Shown here piece by piece: positions 1-9,346 of a stretch of 64,000 nucleotides of DNA; the first letter of the stretch is position 1, and every line of letters starts with the position of its first letter. A model generated the notes under the pieces. It was not told the origin of the DNA, did no database searches, and saw nothing but the letters and a program-made list of their open reading frames with translations. A program made the position numbers and the translations under genes. The stretch is from Flavipsychrobacter stenotrophus. GTDB taxonomy: Bacteria > Bacteroidota > Bacteroidia > Chitinophagales > Chitinophagaceae. The stretch is taken from NCBI RefSeq assembly GCF_002954265.1, contig NZ_PPSL01000003.1, positions 744,001 to 808,000 of the forward strand, given 5' to 3'.

Positions 1-1604
1 CTCACGTTACCACCTGTTACGGGGGTATCGAATTTGCGGCACGCTTCACCCATGCCCTGTATAGCTTCTACAAATTGGTAGTACACTTCAGGGTTATAAG
101 GATTACCAAAGTTCAGGCAGTTGGTAATAGCCACTGGCAAGCCACCACTGCAGACAATGTTTCTTGCAGCTTCACTCACAGCTATCATAGCTCCTTTGCG
201 GGGATTGGCATATACATAACGGCTGTTACAGTCGGTAGTCATGGCCAGTACCTTTTCTGTGCCGTGTACACGTACTATTGCCGCGTCACTAGGCTCATTG
301 GTCTGCGTGTTACCAGTACCTACCATGCTGTCGTACTGCTCGTAGATCCAGCGCTTAGAGGCAATGTTAGGCAATTGTATCAGTTGGTAAGCTATCTCCT
401 TCAGATCGGCAGGCTGCGCAACATTATTGATGTCGAACTTGTTGATCTCCGCGAGATAAGCAGGTGTTGTGAACTGGCGCTCATAGATAGGCGCACCGCC
501 ACCCAGCACCAGGCTCTCAGCAGGCACATCGGCTATCAGCTCACCATTCATGTAGTACTTCAGGTTCAGGTCTTTGGTTACCTCACCTATCTGCACGCAG
601 TGTATATCCCACTTGTCAAATATGGTCTGTACTTCGCTTTCTCGGCCTTTCTTTACTACTATCAGCATACGCTCCTGGCTCTCGCTCAGCAGCATTTCCC
701 ATGGCTTCATATTGGCCTGGCGGGTAGGCACCTTATCCAGGTGTATGATCATGCCATGCTCGCCCTTGGCGCTCATTTCGCTGGTGCTGCAGGTAATACC
801 CGCTGCACCCATATCCTGCATACCTATCAATGCACCGGTAGGTATCATTTCAAGGCAGGCCTCTAATAACTTCTTTTCTTCGAATGGATCACCTACCTGT
901 ACTGAAGGCAGTTGCTCTGCGCTGTTCTCACTGATATCTGCAGATGCAAATGATGCACCACCAATACCATCTTTACCTGTAGACGCACCAACTATAAACA
1001 CAGGATTGCCTTCTCCGTACGATGTTGCAGAAACTGTCTCTCCTACGCGCACAACACCTACGCTCATAGCGTTTACAAGTGGGTTGGTCTGGTAGCAACT
1101 TTCGTAGTAAACCTCACCTGCCACTGTAGGTACACCAAAGCAGTTGCCATAGTGGCCAATACCTTTTACCACACCCTTTATCAACCATTTGGTCTTAGGG
1201 TTATCTACCTTACCAAAACGGAGTGAGTTGAGGGAAGCTATGGGACGTGCACCCATGGTAAATATATCGCGGTGTATGCCGCCCACGCCGGTTGCCGCAC
1301 CCTGGAAGGGCTCAATAGCAGACGGGTGATTATGAGACTCGATCTTGAATACGCAACCCCAGCCATCGCCTATATCTACCAGTCCGGCATTCTCTTCACC
1401 TGCCTTTACCAGCAGTTTATCACCATCGCGGGGGAGGGTTTTAAGCCATGTAATGGAGTTTTTGTAGCTGCAGTGCTCACTCCACATTACGGAGTACATA
1501 GCAGTTTCAGTAAAATTGGGCGTGCGGCCCAGTATCTCCTTTATCTTTTCAAATTCTTCTTCGCGTAGCCCCAGTTTAGTGGCCTGCTCGAGTGTGGCGA
1601 TCAT
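1..1604 (-). CDS. purL: Phosphoribosylformylglycinamidine synthase II, PurL (3' part beyond the window edge)
   Basis: PurL makes FGAM from FGAR, ATP and glutamine-derived ammonia in de novo purine synthesis. The reverse strand is open from the ATG at 1604 to position 1 (about 534 codons). Visible family motifs are WSEHCSYKNS (residues 41-50), the HNHPSAIEPFQGAATG nucleotide-binding block (from residue 91), and VTGGN at the cut edge. The small PurL type is usually about 740 residues, so roughly 200 C-terminal residues are missing. A TACGTTTG box lies only four bases before the ATG, so the mRNA may have almost no leader. The assignment is secure. Confidence 0.96.
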   Translation of the reverse strand, partial: MIATLEQATKLGLREEEFEKIKEILGRTPNFTETAMYSVMWSEHCSYKNSITWLKTLPRDGDKLLVKAGEENAGLVDIGDGWGCVFKIESHNHPSAIEPFQGAATGVGGIHRDIFTMGARPIASLNSLRFGKVDNPKTKWLIKGVVKGIGHYGNCFGVPTVAGEVYYESCYQTNPLVNAMSVGVVRVGETVSATSYGEGNPVFIVGASTGKDGIGGASFASADISENSAEQLPSVQVGDPFEEKKLLEACLEMIPTGALIGMQDMGAAGITCSTSEMSAKGEHGMIIHLDKVPTRQANMKPWEMLLSESQERMLIVVKKGRESEVQTIFDKWDIHCVQIGEVTKDLNLKYYMNGELIADVPAESLVLGGGAPIYERQFTTPAYLAEINKFDINNVAQPADLKEIAYQLIQLPNIASKRWIYEQYDSMVGTGNTQTNEPSDAAIVRVHGTEKVLAMTTDCNSRYVYANPRKGAMIAVSEAARNIVCSGGLPVAITNCLNFGNPYNPEVYYQFVEAIQGMGEACRKFDTPVTGGNV

Positions 1605-1608
1605 AATG

Positions 1609-1616
1609 CAAACGTA
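1609..1616 (-). promoter_or_regulatory. Candidate -7 box of the purL promoter
   Basis: Reverse-strand TACGTTTG matches the Bacteroidota TAnnTTTG box and ends four bases before the purL ATG. No clear TTG -33 element is present at the expected distance. If used, transcription would start at or beside the start codon. Confidence 0.4.
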
Positions 1617-1725
1617 CAAATTTTTTACCTGAGGAAGATAATTACTGCGCCTAATATCCTTCTGCGTAGAATTAAGTTTAAATAGATATAGTAGAACAGT
1701 ATTACTCACCCCTCTTTAGACAGAT

Positions 1726-1751
1726 AAAGGCTATCATTTCTGATAGCCTTT
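1726..1751 (-). terminator. Hairpin terminator downstream of the 880-aa T9SS protein
   Basis: A perfect 11-bp stem (AAAGGCTATCA / TGATAGCCTTT) encloses a 4-nt loop just past the stop of the reverse-strand gene at 1773. It sits between that gene and the purL start. Confidence 0.75.
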
Positions 1752-1772
1752 ACGTTATATAAATTATATTTT

Positions 1773-4415
1773 TTATTCTTTTATCAACTTCTGAACAGCT
1801 ACTCTGTTACCTGACTCATCAAATAACATGATAACGTACATACCCGCAGATAAGTTGCTGATATCCATTGTATGGGCGTTTGCTTGCTCGGCAACAACCT
1901 TGCCATCTAGGCTGCTGATCACTGCTTTTACAGATACAGGGGAAATGATAGACACTAGTCCGGTAGTAGGATTAGGATGTACTGAAATAGCCTTACTCAG
2001 GTCAGGACCATTAACGCTTACAGCAGTAATGGTTCTGGTTGCAGACATTTTTTCGCAGCCGAAAGTATCTGTTACATAAACGCTATAGAAGCCGGGATCG
2101 GTAGCGGCAACGCTATATGAGTTTGCACCCGGAATAGCCAGACCGCCCTGATACCACTGGTAGCTTGTATAGAAAGTACCTGTAGACAATGTTTCAGTAA
2201 AGAAATCATAAGTTAGGATAGGGTTTGGCAACGGACGAATAGTTATTGGCCGTACGCGATAGCAACCTGTAGGCAATGTATAGGTTATGGATGCGATACC
2301 ACCCGCAACACCTGTAACAATACCGGTTGCGGAGTTTATGACAGCAACAGCAGGCGTGCCGCTAGACCATGTGCCACCTAATGACAGATTATGCAAGGTA
2401 TCTGATGTTAAAGCACAGAAAGCACCATTACCTGTTATAGCCACCGGAAGCGGGTTAACCGTAAAAGGTGTTGTTCTGTAACAGCCTGTGCTGGTATATG
2501 TGTAGGTAATGGTGGTGGTTGAAGCGTTTATTCCCTTTACGATACCAGGAGCAATAAGCTTGGCAATGTTGGTATCTGCAACGCTCCATGTAGCACCAGT
2601 AGATGTATCTGACAGAGTTGTTGTAAAGCCGGGACACACGCTTGCTGTACCTGTAATAGGTGCAGGTATAGGGTTTACTGTAAATGGAGTAATTGCTACG
2701 CAACCTGTCACATCGGTATAAGTGATAGTAAGTGTACCCGCACCTACACCGGTAACGCTGCCGAAGCCGGCAGCAGTAAGCGCAACAGAATTATCATTGC
2801 TACTCCAAACACCACCTACCGCAGCATTATGCAAGATAACAGAAGCATTAACACAGGTAGAGAAGGTGCCGGTAATTGGAGGTGGTGGTGCATCGACATA
2901 AATTGTTGTTGTTGCAGAGCCGCAGGTATTGCTGTAGGTAATATCTGAAGTACCCAGACTTACACCTGTTACCATACCGGTGGTACTATTGATAGTCACG
3001 TTGCTGCCTGATGCGCTCCAGGTGCCGCCGGTAATAGCATTAGACAAAGTAGTGCTTAGTGACGGGCAAATGTGGAAGCTACCAGTAGAAGGTGTAATAG
3101 TTGCGGAAGGAGGCATAACAATACTTGTACTGCTGCTGGTTTTACAGCCATTAGTACCGGTATATGTAATATTGGCGGTGCCGTTTGAAACACCCGACAA
3201 ACCACCGGAAACAGGATCGATCGAGACAACCGTTGATGGGTTGGCCATCCATGTGCCACCCGATGGCGATGCGCTGAGTGTGCTTACAGAACCTCCGCAA
3301 TAATATGGTGCAAGACCCAATGCATTAGGCGTATCGAGCGTGGTAACTGCCGCGCTTACGTTGCAACCACTAGGTAATGTATAGGTAACGGTGGTTGCAC
3401 CCACAGATGAGCCTGCGGTTACCACATTGCCCGCTATTGTGGCACCAGATGTACTGTTGATGGTCCAGGAGCCGGTAAGTGGTGTACTGCCCAATGTGGT
3501 TGTACTGCCTTCGCAAGGAGTAAGGTTACCGGTAATAGATGTAGGTGAAGGTGTGGTGGTAACCGCGCTTGTAGCACTTACGCTGCAACCATTAACACCG
3601 GGGTAGAACGCCGCAAGTGTGTAGGTACCCGCTGTAGCCGCTGAGCCTACTATAGGCGCAGGCGGATTAAGATCGGTAGAAGTATAACCCGACGGACCAG
3701 ACCACTGATAGCTACCTGCACCGCTGGCAGTGCCAGACAAAGTAAAAGATGAACCAGTGCAGACAGGAACCGGCGAAGCCGTAGCTGTAACACCTGTAAC
3801 ACCAGTGCAGCTATATGTGATCTGCAACTGTGGCTGTGTAGCGGCAGTACCATTTTCGCCTGTGATAGTATAGATCTGCGTATTAGGTGTTCCCGTTACA
3901 TTGAAACAGATTGAAACAAAATTACCTGCTGCAGCCTCTCCATCAATAAAAGTAACGCCTGTAGTGTTAAACGCACGTGTAAGTGTAGCAGTGGTAGTAC
4001 CCCATGCTGTAGTATTGAATGCTGTACCTGTATTACAATTGTTATACAATGTAGTGGTATTAGTGACAGTAGACATATCTCCTGAAAAGCCGGTGATCGC
4101 AACAGGAGGATTACCTGTTGTTGTAGCCGCTCCGTTAATTGTGAATCTCAATGTTACTGCGCTGACAGTAGCCCCCGGAGGCACAAGGCCCGCAAGATTA
4201 AAAACCGCCCAACCACGCCTTACCCCATTGGCTGCAGCAGGTGCACCATTGTTTTTGGCTTCAATATTACCATCCAGCCTTTGAGGAGTAAGCCAGTTGC
4301 GGATAGTACCTGTTTTGTAAGAATTTGCTGCCCCGGTAGCGTTGACAGTAACCACCACAGCGCGTACCTGCACTGCAACAAGACACAATAACAATAAGGT
4401 GTATAATTTCTTCAT
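1773..4415 (-). CDS. Secreted T9SS-sorted protein with an N-terminal DNRLRE-like region and six Ig-like repeats
   Basis: An 880-residue protein with a signal peptide (about residues 1-19). Residues 20-200 resemble the beta-rich DNRLRE module of surface proteins. Six units of about 70 residues follow, each with a conserved Cys after ITG, a GGTWSS-like strand, a TGxVTGV turn and an ITYT...GC end. A further Ig-like unit and a type A T9SS sorting domain close the protein: HPNPTTG, then MDISNLSAGMYV and the end NRVAVQKLIKE. The protein should cross the outer membrane by T9SS and be attached or released; the repeats probably form a stalk or adhesin. Its sorting domain is close to that of the next gene. 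The ligand is unknown. Confidence 0.85.
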   Translation of the reverse strand: MKKLYTLLLLCLVAVQVRAVVVTVNATGAANSYKTGTIRNWLTPQRLDGNIEAKNNGAPAAANGVRRGWAVFNLAGLVPPGATVSAVTLRFTINGAATTTGNPPVAITGFSGDMSTVTNTTTLYNNCNTGTAFNTTAWGTTTATLTRAFNTTGVTFIDGEAAAGNFVSICFNVTGTPNTQIYTITGENGTAATQPQLQITYSCTGVTGVTATASPVPVCTGSSFTLSGTASGAGSYQWSGPSGYTSTDLNPPAPIVGSAATAGTYTLAAFYPGVNGCSVSATSAVTTTPSPTSITGNLTPCEGSTTTLGSTPLTGSWTINSTSGATIAGNVVTAGSSVGATTVTYTLPSGCNVSAAVTTLDTPNALGLAPYYCGGSVSTLSASPSGGTWMANPSTVVSIDPVSGGLSGVSNGTANITYTGTNGCKTSSSTSIVMPPSATITPSTGSFHICPSLSTTLSNAITGGTWSASGSNVTINSTTGMVTGVSLGTSDITYSNTCGSATTTIYVDAPPPPITGTFSTCVNASVILHNAAVGGVWSSNDNSVALTAAGFGSVTGVGAGTLTITYTDVTGCVAITPFTVNPIPAPITGTASVCPGFTTTLSDTSTGATWSVADTNIAKLIAPGIVKGINASTTTITYTYTSTGCYRTTPFTVNPLPVAITGNGAFCALTSDTLHNLSLGGTWSSGTPAVAVINSATGIVTGVAGGIASITYTLPTGCYRVRPITIRPLPNPILTYDFFTETLSTGTFYTSYQWYQGGLAIPGANSYSVAATDPGFYSVYVTDTFGCEKMSATRTITAVSVNGPDLSKAISVHPNPTTGLVSIISPVSVKAVISSLDGKVVAEQANAHTMDISNLSAGMYVIMLFDESGNRVAVQKLIKE

Positions 4416-4585
4416 ATCTGGTTAAATTGACCGTATTTTTTATCATTCGTGCGGATATAGCGTACGCTATCAATCACGCAAAAGGTATTCATTGCAAGAT
4501 AAATTATAGTCATTAAAATACCAAATAATGACATTTATTTAAAATATAATCCAACCTGCACAACATCACCAACCTTTGTAAGTCT

Positions 4586-4613
4586 ACAAAGGCTGCCATG
4601 TGGCAGCCTTTGT
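4586..4613 (-). terminator. Hairpin terminator downstream of the 1015-aa T9SS protein
   Basis: A 13-bp inverted repeat (ACAAAGGCTGCCA / TGGCAGCCTTTGT, centre TG) lies 23 bases past the stop of the reverse-strand gene. Confidence 0.75.
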
Positions 4614-4635
4614 ATGTATGTTATCGGTAACTGAA

Positions 4636-7600
4636 TTATTGTTTCACCAGTTTCTCTACATGCACACGATTGCCCTTACTATCAAAGACCGTGATCATGT
4701 ATAAACCGTTGGGTAAAGATGAAATATCCATATCATTCTTGTTCGTGCCTGTCATTACAGACTTGCCTTCCAGAGTACTGATGCTCACATTTACCTCCAC
4801 CGTACTTGCCACGTGCACTGTGCTTGTAGCAGGGTTAGGGTAAATGCTGATCGCGTTTTCGCCATTCACATTCTCAACAGCCAGGTTGTAAACCGGCAGG
4901 TCTGAAGAAAGCAGTATGCAGCCATTCACGTCTGTAACCTTCACACGATAAGCTGCATTAGTGAATGCGGCCACACGGTAGCTGGTAGCACCCGGTATCA
5001 TTACTGTATTAGCATACCACTGATAAGATGCATACGTAGTGTATGTGCTTACATAAGTACCATCATAGCTTAGTACAGGGATAATAGCCGGGAACACTGT
5101 AACTGTGACAGGTGCAGTAAGTATCGCACAGCTACCCGGAATATTCACAAAGCAAGTGTATACGCCTGTAACATTGGCTACATAGGTGGCAGATACCGCA
5201 CCAGGTATATTAGTGCCATTACGTTTCCACTGATAGATAACGCCCGGTATAGCACTGGTACTTGCGGTAAGCAGTAAGCTATTGCCCGTGCAGAACGATG
5301 TAGCACCTGTAGTAAGAATGGTAGGTGTAGCTACAACCGTAACTGTAGTAGAAGCTGTAGTAGTAGCACAACCCGCTGCAGAAGTAACTACCGCATGATA
5401 GGTGCCTGATGTTGTAGCAGTGTACGTACTTGCTGTTTCACCGGCAATAGCACCAGCCGCATCGTACCACTGGTAAGTATATCCACCACCTATAGCAGCA
5501 GTAATATTTACACTACCACCGGTACAGAACGCTGTAGGGCCTGAAGTGGTAACAGTGGATGGAGGCGCAGGATTGACCGTAATAGTAACTGTGTTAGGAC
5601 TATTGGTAACGCACGTGGCAGCATTGGTAACGCGAATAGTATATGTACCCGAGGTACGCGCTGTATAAGTACGACTGGTAGCACCAGGTATAGAACCCGG
5701 ATTGTACCACTGATAAGTAACACCTGCAGTAACCGGTACTGAAAGCACCACACTGTCGAACGAGCAGATAGTGAACGGACCCGCAGGTGAAATAGTAGCT
5801 GATGCAACCGTAGGGGCTGTAGCTGTAGTAATAGTAGTACCCGGAGCCGCGCTTGTATCGAAGCAACCTGTAGCAGTGCGTGTTTCTAACAAACGGTAAG
5901 TGCCCGGCACATTAGTAACATACTGATTGTTGGTAGCACCAACAATTGGCACATTGCCCAATAACCACTGGTAAGTGATACCCGGAACAACACCTGCTGT
6001 GAGGGTAACATTGTTGCCAGAGCATACTACTGTAGATGATGAAGAGAATGAAGCCGACGGTGAAGGATTAACCGTTAAGGATACCGTGTTAGAAGTAGCA
6101 AAGCAGGTATTGGCAGTGTTGGTCACAACCATAGTGTAAGTGCCGGTAGTGGTAGCACCATAGGTAGTGCCGGTAGCACCGGGAAGAGGGAAACCTGAGC
6201 GCCACCACCTGTAGGTAACACCAGACTGTGTGCTGGTAGTAAGCGTAGTAGTATTGCCCGAGCATACGGTAATAGGACCGGCAGGAGTGACCACCGGAAC
6301 CGCAGGAGGCGTATTGACCGTAACAGTAGTATTGGTAGAAGACGCAGAACATGTACCGTTTACAACCGTAACATGGTAAACACCTGATGTGGATATATTA
6401 TAAGAAGCATTGGTAGCACCTGCTATGGCACCACCCGCATCGTACCACTGGTAGGTATAGCCCGCAACTGTAGGGGTAGTCAGCGTTACTGTACTTGGTG
6501 AGCAAATAGTAGTAGGGCCGCTGGCGCTAACCGTAGGTACCGGTGTGGTAGTAACGGTAACGGTGTATGATGTACCAATTGTAGTACAACCCGTAAAGAA
6601 GTCAAATATCTCCACATGGTAAGTGCCTGAAGCGCTGGTAGTAAGGGATGCAGTTGCGCTTACAGTAGTAAATAATGCATCAAACCATGTATAGCTGCTT
6701 ATGCCGTCATCAAACACACTCATTGTTACAGAACCCGGTGTGCAGAAAGACAATGGACCAGAAATAGTAGTAGTAGTATCGGCAGGCATATTGATATCTG
6801 CGAATGTAGTAGCAGGAGGTGCACTTATACAACCATAAGCATCGGTAACTGTAAGCGAGTAAGTACCTGCATAAGTAGCCCAATCTGCTGACGGTATACT
6901 AGGATTAGGATCTGTACTGGTATACCCTCCGGGGCCTGCCCAGCTATAAGTATACGGCAATGCACCGCCAAAGGGAGTTGAAGACAGATCTAACGGATCT
7001 CCTGAACAGTTAGGAAAAAAAACAGTGCTATTACTAGCGGTTGCAGCTACAGGGGGTTGAACGTAGGTAGCTGTGATGCCGGTACCATCATTTATTCTTA
7101 GTGTACCTGCAGTTCCAGTTGATCCCCAACCATATAATTTAAAAGTAGCAGTTTGTCCAGCGCAGATGTGGGCAATACCGCCAAAATCCGTGTTAAATGG
7201 TGTGGCAGCAGCAGCAGTAATGGTATATGCAGCTCCAAAATTCTGGTCAGGTCCTGCACCTATGGCATATTGCCATTGAATATTAGTAGGTCCTGTAGAG
7301 CTCACTTGTGATTCTAAGTGAATTTGAGTTATCTCCAATTCAGTATTACCATCATTTGTGACAGTGAAATATACATATTTACCGCTTGCCTGAGCAGAAG
7401 CTAATGAAGCTCCCGCATCCCAATCGCTACAATTATAGCAAAATGTAGCTGACGTAGCAGTACCAGTCAGATTACTTCTATTCCACTGCGAAACATTGAC
7501 CGCAGCAGATCCAGGAATTACTGATGCAGGAATAATGGTAAACGTACTAGGGTCGGAAGCGGTTGTGGTTGAAATACCAGAACCGGACCACGTAGTACCA

Positions 7601-7683
7601 CTAATTGGTATCTGCGCCAGTGAATGGAATGACTGTAGTTGCAATGACAGGAAGCAGATTGCAATAAGTAGCAGTTTTTTCAT
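4636..7683 (-). CDS. Secreted T9SS-sorted protein with tandem Ig-like domains
   Basis: A 1015-residue protein with a signal peptide ending near FHSLAQ. An N-terminal beta-rich region of about 200 residues is followed by about eight Ig/PKD-like units of about 80 residues. Most contain a YQWY-type strand, an IPGAT turn and a SGTYTVxV strand, and are rich in Thr and Ser. The C-terminus is a type A T9SS sorting domain (YPNPATSTV, then MDISSLPNGLYMITVF and NRVHVEKLVKQ), closely like the neighbouring 880-residue protein. This points to two related cell-surface or released adhesin-like proteins, each with its own terminator. Low sequence complexity creates many false ORFs in other frames. The specific role is unknown. 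Confidence 0.85.
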   Translation of the reverse strand: MKKLLLIAICFLSLQLQSFHSLAQIPISGTTWSGSGISTTTASDPSTFTIIPASVIPGSAAVNVSQWNRSNLTGTATSATFCYNCSDWDAGASLASAQASGKYVYFTVTNDGNTELEITQIHLESQVSSTGPTNIQWQYAIGAGPDQNFGAAYTITAAAATPFNTDFGGIAHICAGQTATFKLYGWGSTGTAGTLRINDGTGITATYVQPPVAATASNSTVFFPNCSGDPLDLSSTPFGGALPYTYSWAGPGGYTSTDPNPSIPSADWATYAGTYSLTVTDAYGCISAPPATTFADINMPADTTTTISGPLSFCTPGSVTMSVFDDGISSYTWFDALFTTVSATASLTTSASGTYHVEIFDFFTGCTTIGTSYTVTVTTTPVPTVSASGPTTICSPSTVTLTTPTVAGYTYQWYDAGGAIAGATNASYNISTSGVYHVTVVNGTCSASSTNTTVTVNTPPAVPVVTPAGPITVCSGNTTTLTTSTQSGVTYRWWRSGFPLPGATGTTYGATTTGTYTMVVTNTANTCFATSNTVSLTVNPSPSASFSSSSTVVCSGNNVTLTAGVVPGITYQWLLGNVPIVGATNNQYVTNVPGTYRLLETRTATGCFDTSAAPGTTITTATAPTVASATISPAGPFTICSFDSVVLSVPVTAGVTYQWYNPGSIPGATSRTYTARTSGTYTIRVTNAATCVTNSPNTVTITVNPAPPSTVTTSGPTAFCTGGSVNITAAIGGGYTYQWYDAAGAIAGETASTYTATTSGTYHAVVTSAAGCATTTASTTVTVVATPTILTTGATSFCTGNSLLLTASTSAIPGVIYQWKRNGTNIPGAVSATYVANVTGVYTCFVNIPGSCAILTAPVTVTVFPAIIPVLSYDGTYVSTYTTYASYQWYANTVMIPGATSYRVAAFTNAAYRVKVTDVNGCILLSSDLPVYNLAVENVNGENAISIYPNPATSTVHVASTVEVNVSISTLEGKSVMTGTNKNDMDISSLPNGLYMITVFDSKGNRVHVEKLVKQ

Positions 7684-7985
7684 ACAGAAGATAATTTTAA
7701 ATTATTTTAAACCTGATAGGCGGTTTCAATCGGTAAAGCTAATAAAATTACAGAAATAATTCTACATTATATTAATGTTACTTTAGTTTTAATAACGCCA
7801 GTGTATTTCTATTAAAGACATGCTTGTGGGGGTGTTTAGTTTGGGTGGGGGTAGGTGTCTTTGTTAAGCCTCACCCCGGCCCTCTCCAAGGGGAGAGGGA
7901 GAACTCCGTCCACGCTGCCGCGTGGGGCACTGCAATTTATGTAAATAAGTAGTTCGACAATTTATACATGCAGGGACTAGCCACA
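7684..7985. other. Intergenic region with a palindromic Bacteroidota repeat
   Basis: No gene is seen. Around 7866-7930 lies a repeat starting CCTCACCCCGGCCCTCTCC, with a CCCTCTCC/GGGGAGAGGG hairpin and a second small palindrome (CCACGC / GCGTGG). A related GGGTCGGGGTGAGGCTCAAC fragment occurs near 46194. The AT-rich stretch at 7684-7800 should hold the promoter of the 1015-residue gene. Confidence 0.5.
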
Positions 7986-8426
7986 CTACATTATCTTTAT
8001 CTCAAAATCGTTCATTCTGCGGTACGTATGTCGGGTATTTTCCAGTTTTAAATTTTCGAATAACACTACATCACCCTTCTTTAACGCCTCCATGTGCAGT
8101 TCATTAAAGATCTCCCGGGGCAATTTGGCTCCCTTTATTACCTGGCTGCTGCGCAGATCCTGGCCTTTGGGATATATAGTAATTGAGTAACTGATGATCT
8201 TACTATCGGGGAAACCGGCAGCACGCAGGCCGACTTCAAGGTTATCCATAAATGCCTGTAGTGTTGCATTGTCTTCTTCTATATATCCGAGCCTTATAAT
8301 AGGGTTGGGCAGGTCGGCATCGGTTTTGGCCGCCTGTTCACGCGCCCTGTCGGCATTGCCATAGGGTTGTGCGGTAGCTGCAAAGCTGAGGAAGAGGGCG
8401 ACAATGAGTATGGATAATTTGTGCAT
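7986..8426 (-). CDS. Small secreted protein, GldM C-terminal-domain-like (paralogue 1 of 3)
   Basis: A 146-residue protein with a signal peptide ending near AATAQ. The mature part contains LGYIEEDNATLQAFMDNLEV, a YSITIYPKGQD strand and the C-terminal GDVVLFENLKLENTR segment. It is a diverged paralogue of the proteins at 9583 and 10090. The GD-V-F-E-K pattern and final beta strand recall the last domain of GldM/PorM, the T9SS motor and periplasmic ring protein; I infer this from memory of the family. It could be a free-standing periplasmic domain. There is no operon partner, and repeats lie directly upstream. Confidence 0.7.
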   Translation of the reverse strand: MHKLSILIVALFLSFAATAQPYGNADRAREQAAKTDADLPNPIIRLGYIEEDNATLQAFMDNLEVGLRAAGFPDSKIISYSITIYPKGQDLRSSQVIKGAKLPREIFNELHMEALKKGDVVLFENLKLENTRHTYRRMNDFEIKIM

Positions 8427-8525
8427 GTGTAGTTGGGGGTTGGAGGGATAAAGATATTTTATTTGTCTGAACCTTGATGCGCCTGATGACAGGATCGAAG
8501 GATGATCAGTTTGAAATTTCAGATA

Positions 8526-8860
8526 ATGCCCGATGGAAATGAAATTCTAAATCGGGCATGGGATTGGTGTAATGTATTGTTTTTCATATAGTTGTGGTTT
8601 TTGGCCATGCCCGATTGTGCCCGATGGGTGTCGTGTTTTTTTGGTAACGGGAATCAGAGATTCCCTACCGGTCGAACGAAGTCAGAGACTTCGCTCAGCG
8701 TAGGATTGAAAGATTTTCCTGATGCCCGATGGAAATGAAATTCTAAATCGGGCATGGGATTGGTGTAATTTATTGTTTTTCATATAGTTACGGTTTTGAG
8801 TCATGCCCGATCGTGCCCGATTGGTGTCGTGTTTTTTTTGGTAACGGGAATCAGAGATCG
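8526..8860 (+). repeat. Family A GCCCGAT elements, copies A1 and A2
   Basis: Two units start at 8526 and 8722. Each has ATGCCCGAT, about 15 nt, ATCGGGCAT, about 55 nt, then ATGCCCGAT and TGCCCGAT in a row. The middle arm can pair with either the upstream or a downstream arm. Each unit is followed by GTGTCGTGTTTTTTT and a GGTAACGGGAATCAGAGAT hairpin. Three further copies lie at 57816, 58074 and 58332, and a 3' fragment at 9015-9060. Confidence 0.8.
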
Positions 8861-8894
8861 CTCAATGTAGGGTTACTGTTTCCATGACATGCAG

Positions 8895-8996
8895 ATAACC
8901 ACCTCCCCCCAATAATTCGACTGAAGAAGCCGAATTATTGGGGTACAGAGCTGCGCTCGTGCCGTGGCCGGCACCTTCAAAAGGAGGAGAGTGTGT
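8895..8996. repeat. Family G repeat with a variable palindrome (copy G1)
   Basis: Flank AACCACCTCCCC, then a 13-bp inverted repeat (CCCCAATAATTCG at 8907-8919, CGAATTATTGGGG at 8931-8943), then GGTAC and CTTCAAAAGGAGGAGAGTG. The repeat at 46041-46120 has the same flanks in opposite orientation but a different palindrome. Confidence 0.7.
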
Positions 8997-9098
8997 TATG
9001 TAATTCTCAATATCGTGCCCGATTGGTGTCGTGTTTTTTGGTAACGGGAATCAGAGATTCGTTAAGCTTCGTTTTATATATCAGTATCTGTTCAGTCG

Positions 9099-9130
9099 CT
9101 GTGGAGACGCAAAATCTTGCGTCTCTACGT
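9099..9130. repeat. Family C palindrome, copy C1
   Basis: GAGACGCAA, a 4-nt loop and TTGCGTCTC, preceded by GTCGCTGTG. Related copies lie at 14464, 58763 and 59001. This looks like a REP-type palindrome. Confidence 0.75.
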
Positions 9131-9159
9131 ACAGTAAGGTATTTTAGCCATGTTTTCGA

Positions 9160-9310
9160 CAGTGGTGGTTTTTTTGTGTTTCCGGCAGTTTTTTTTGGTG
9201 CGTTTCCTGTGTATGCTTTATTGGGAAGGGGTTTCGGAGCGTTTCGAAAACCACCAGTTTCCGCAGTTTTCCGCAGTTTTTCTGCAGTTTTTCTGCAGTT
9301 TTTCGCAGTA
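9160..9310 (+). repeat. Family B element, copy B1, with phased T-tract repeats
   Basis: Stem GGTGGTTTT (9164-9172) can pair with AAAACCACC (9247-9255) around a 74-nt loop containing TATGCTTTATTGGGAAGGGG. The 3' arm runs into GCAG repeats at 9263, 9273, 9284, 9295 and 9305 with T-tracts between them, a spacing of about one DNA turn. Copies B2 and B3 lie at 58.5-58.96 kb. The 119-codon frame across this stretch is not believed to be a gene. Confidence 0.65.
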
Positions 9311-9346
9311 GTTTCGCTAAACTATTTCTTTAGTTTGTTGGTGCAA

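Noticed and set aside
1828-4284. Several frames on the + strand opposite the 880-residue protein
   Set aside because: The repetitive Thr/Gly/Ser coding of the T9SS protein leaves the other strand open; the sequences show no independent family signal.
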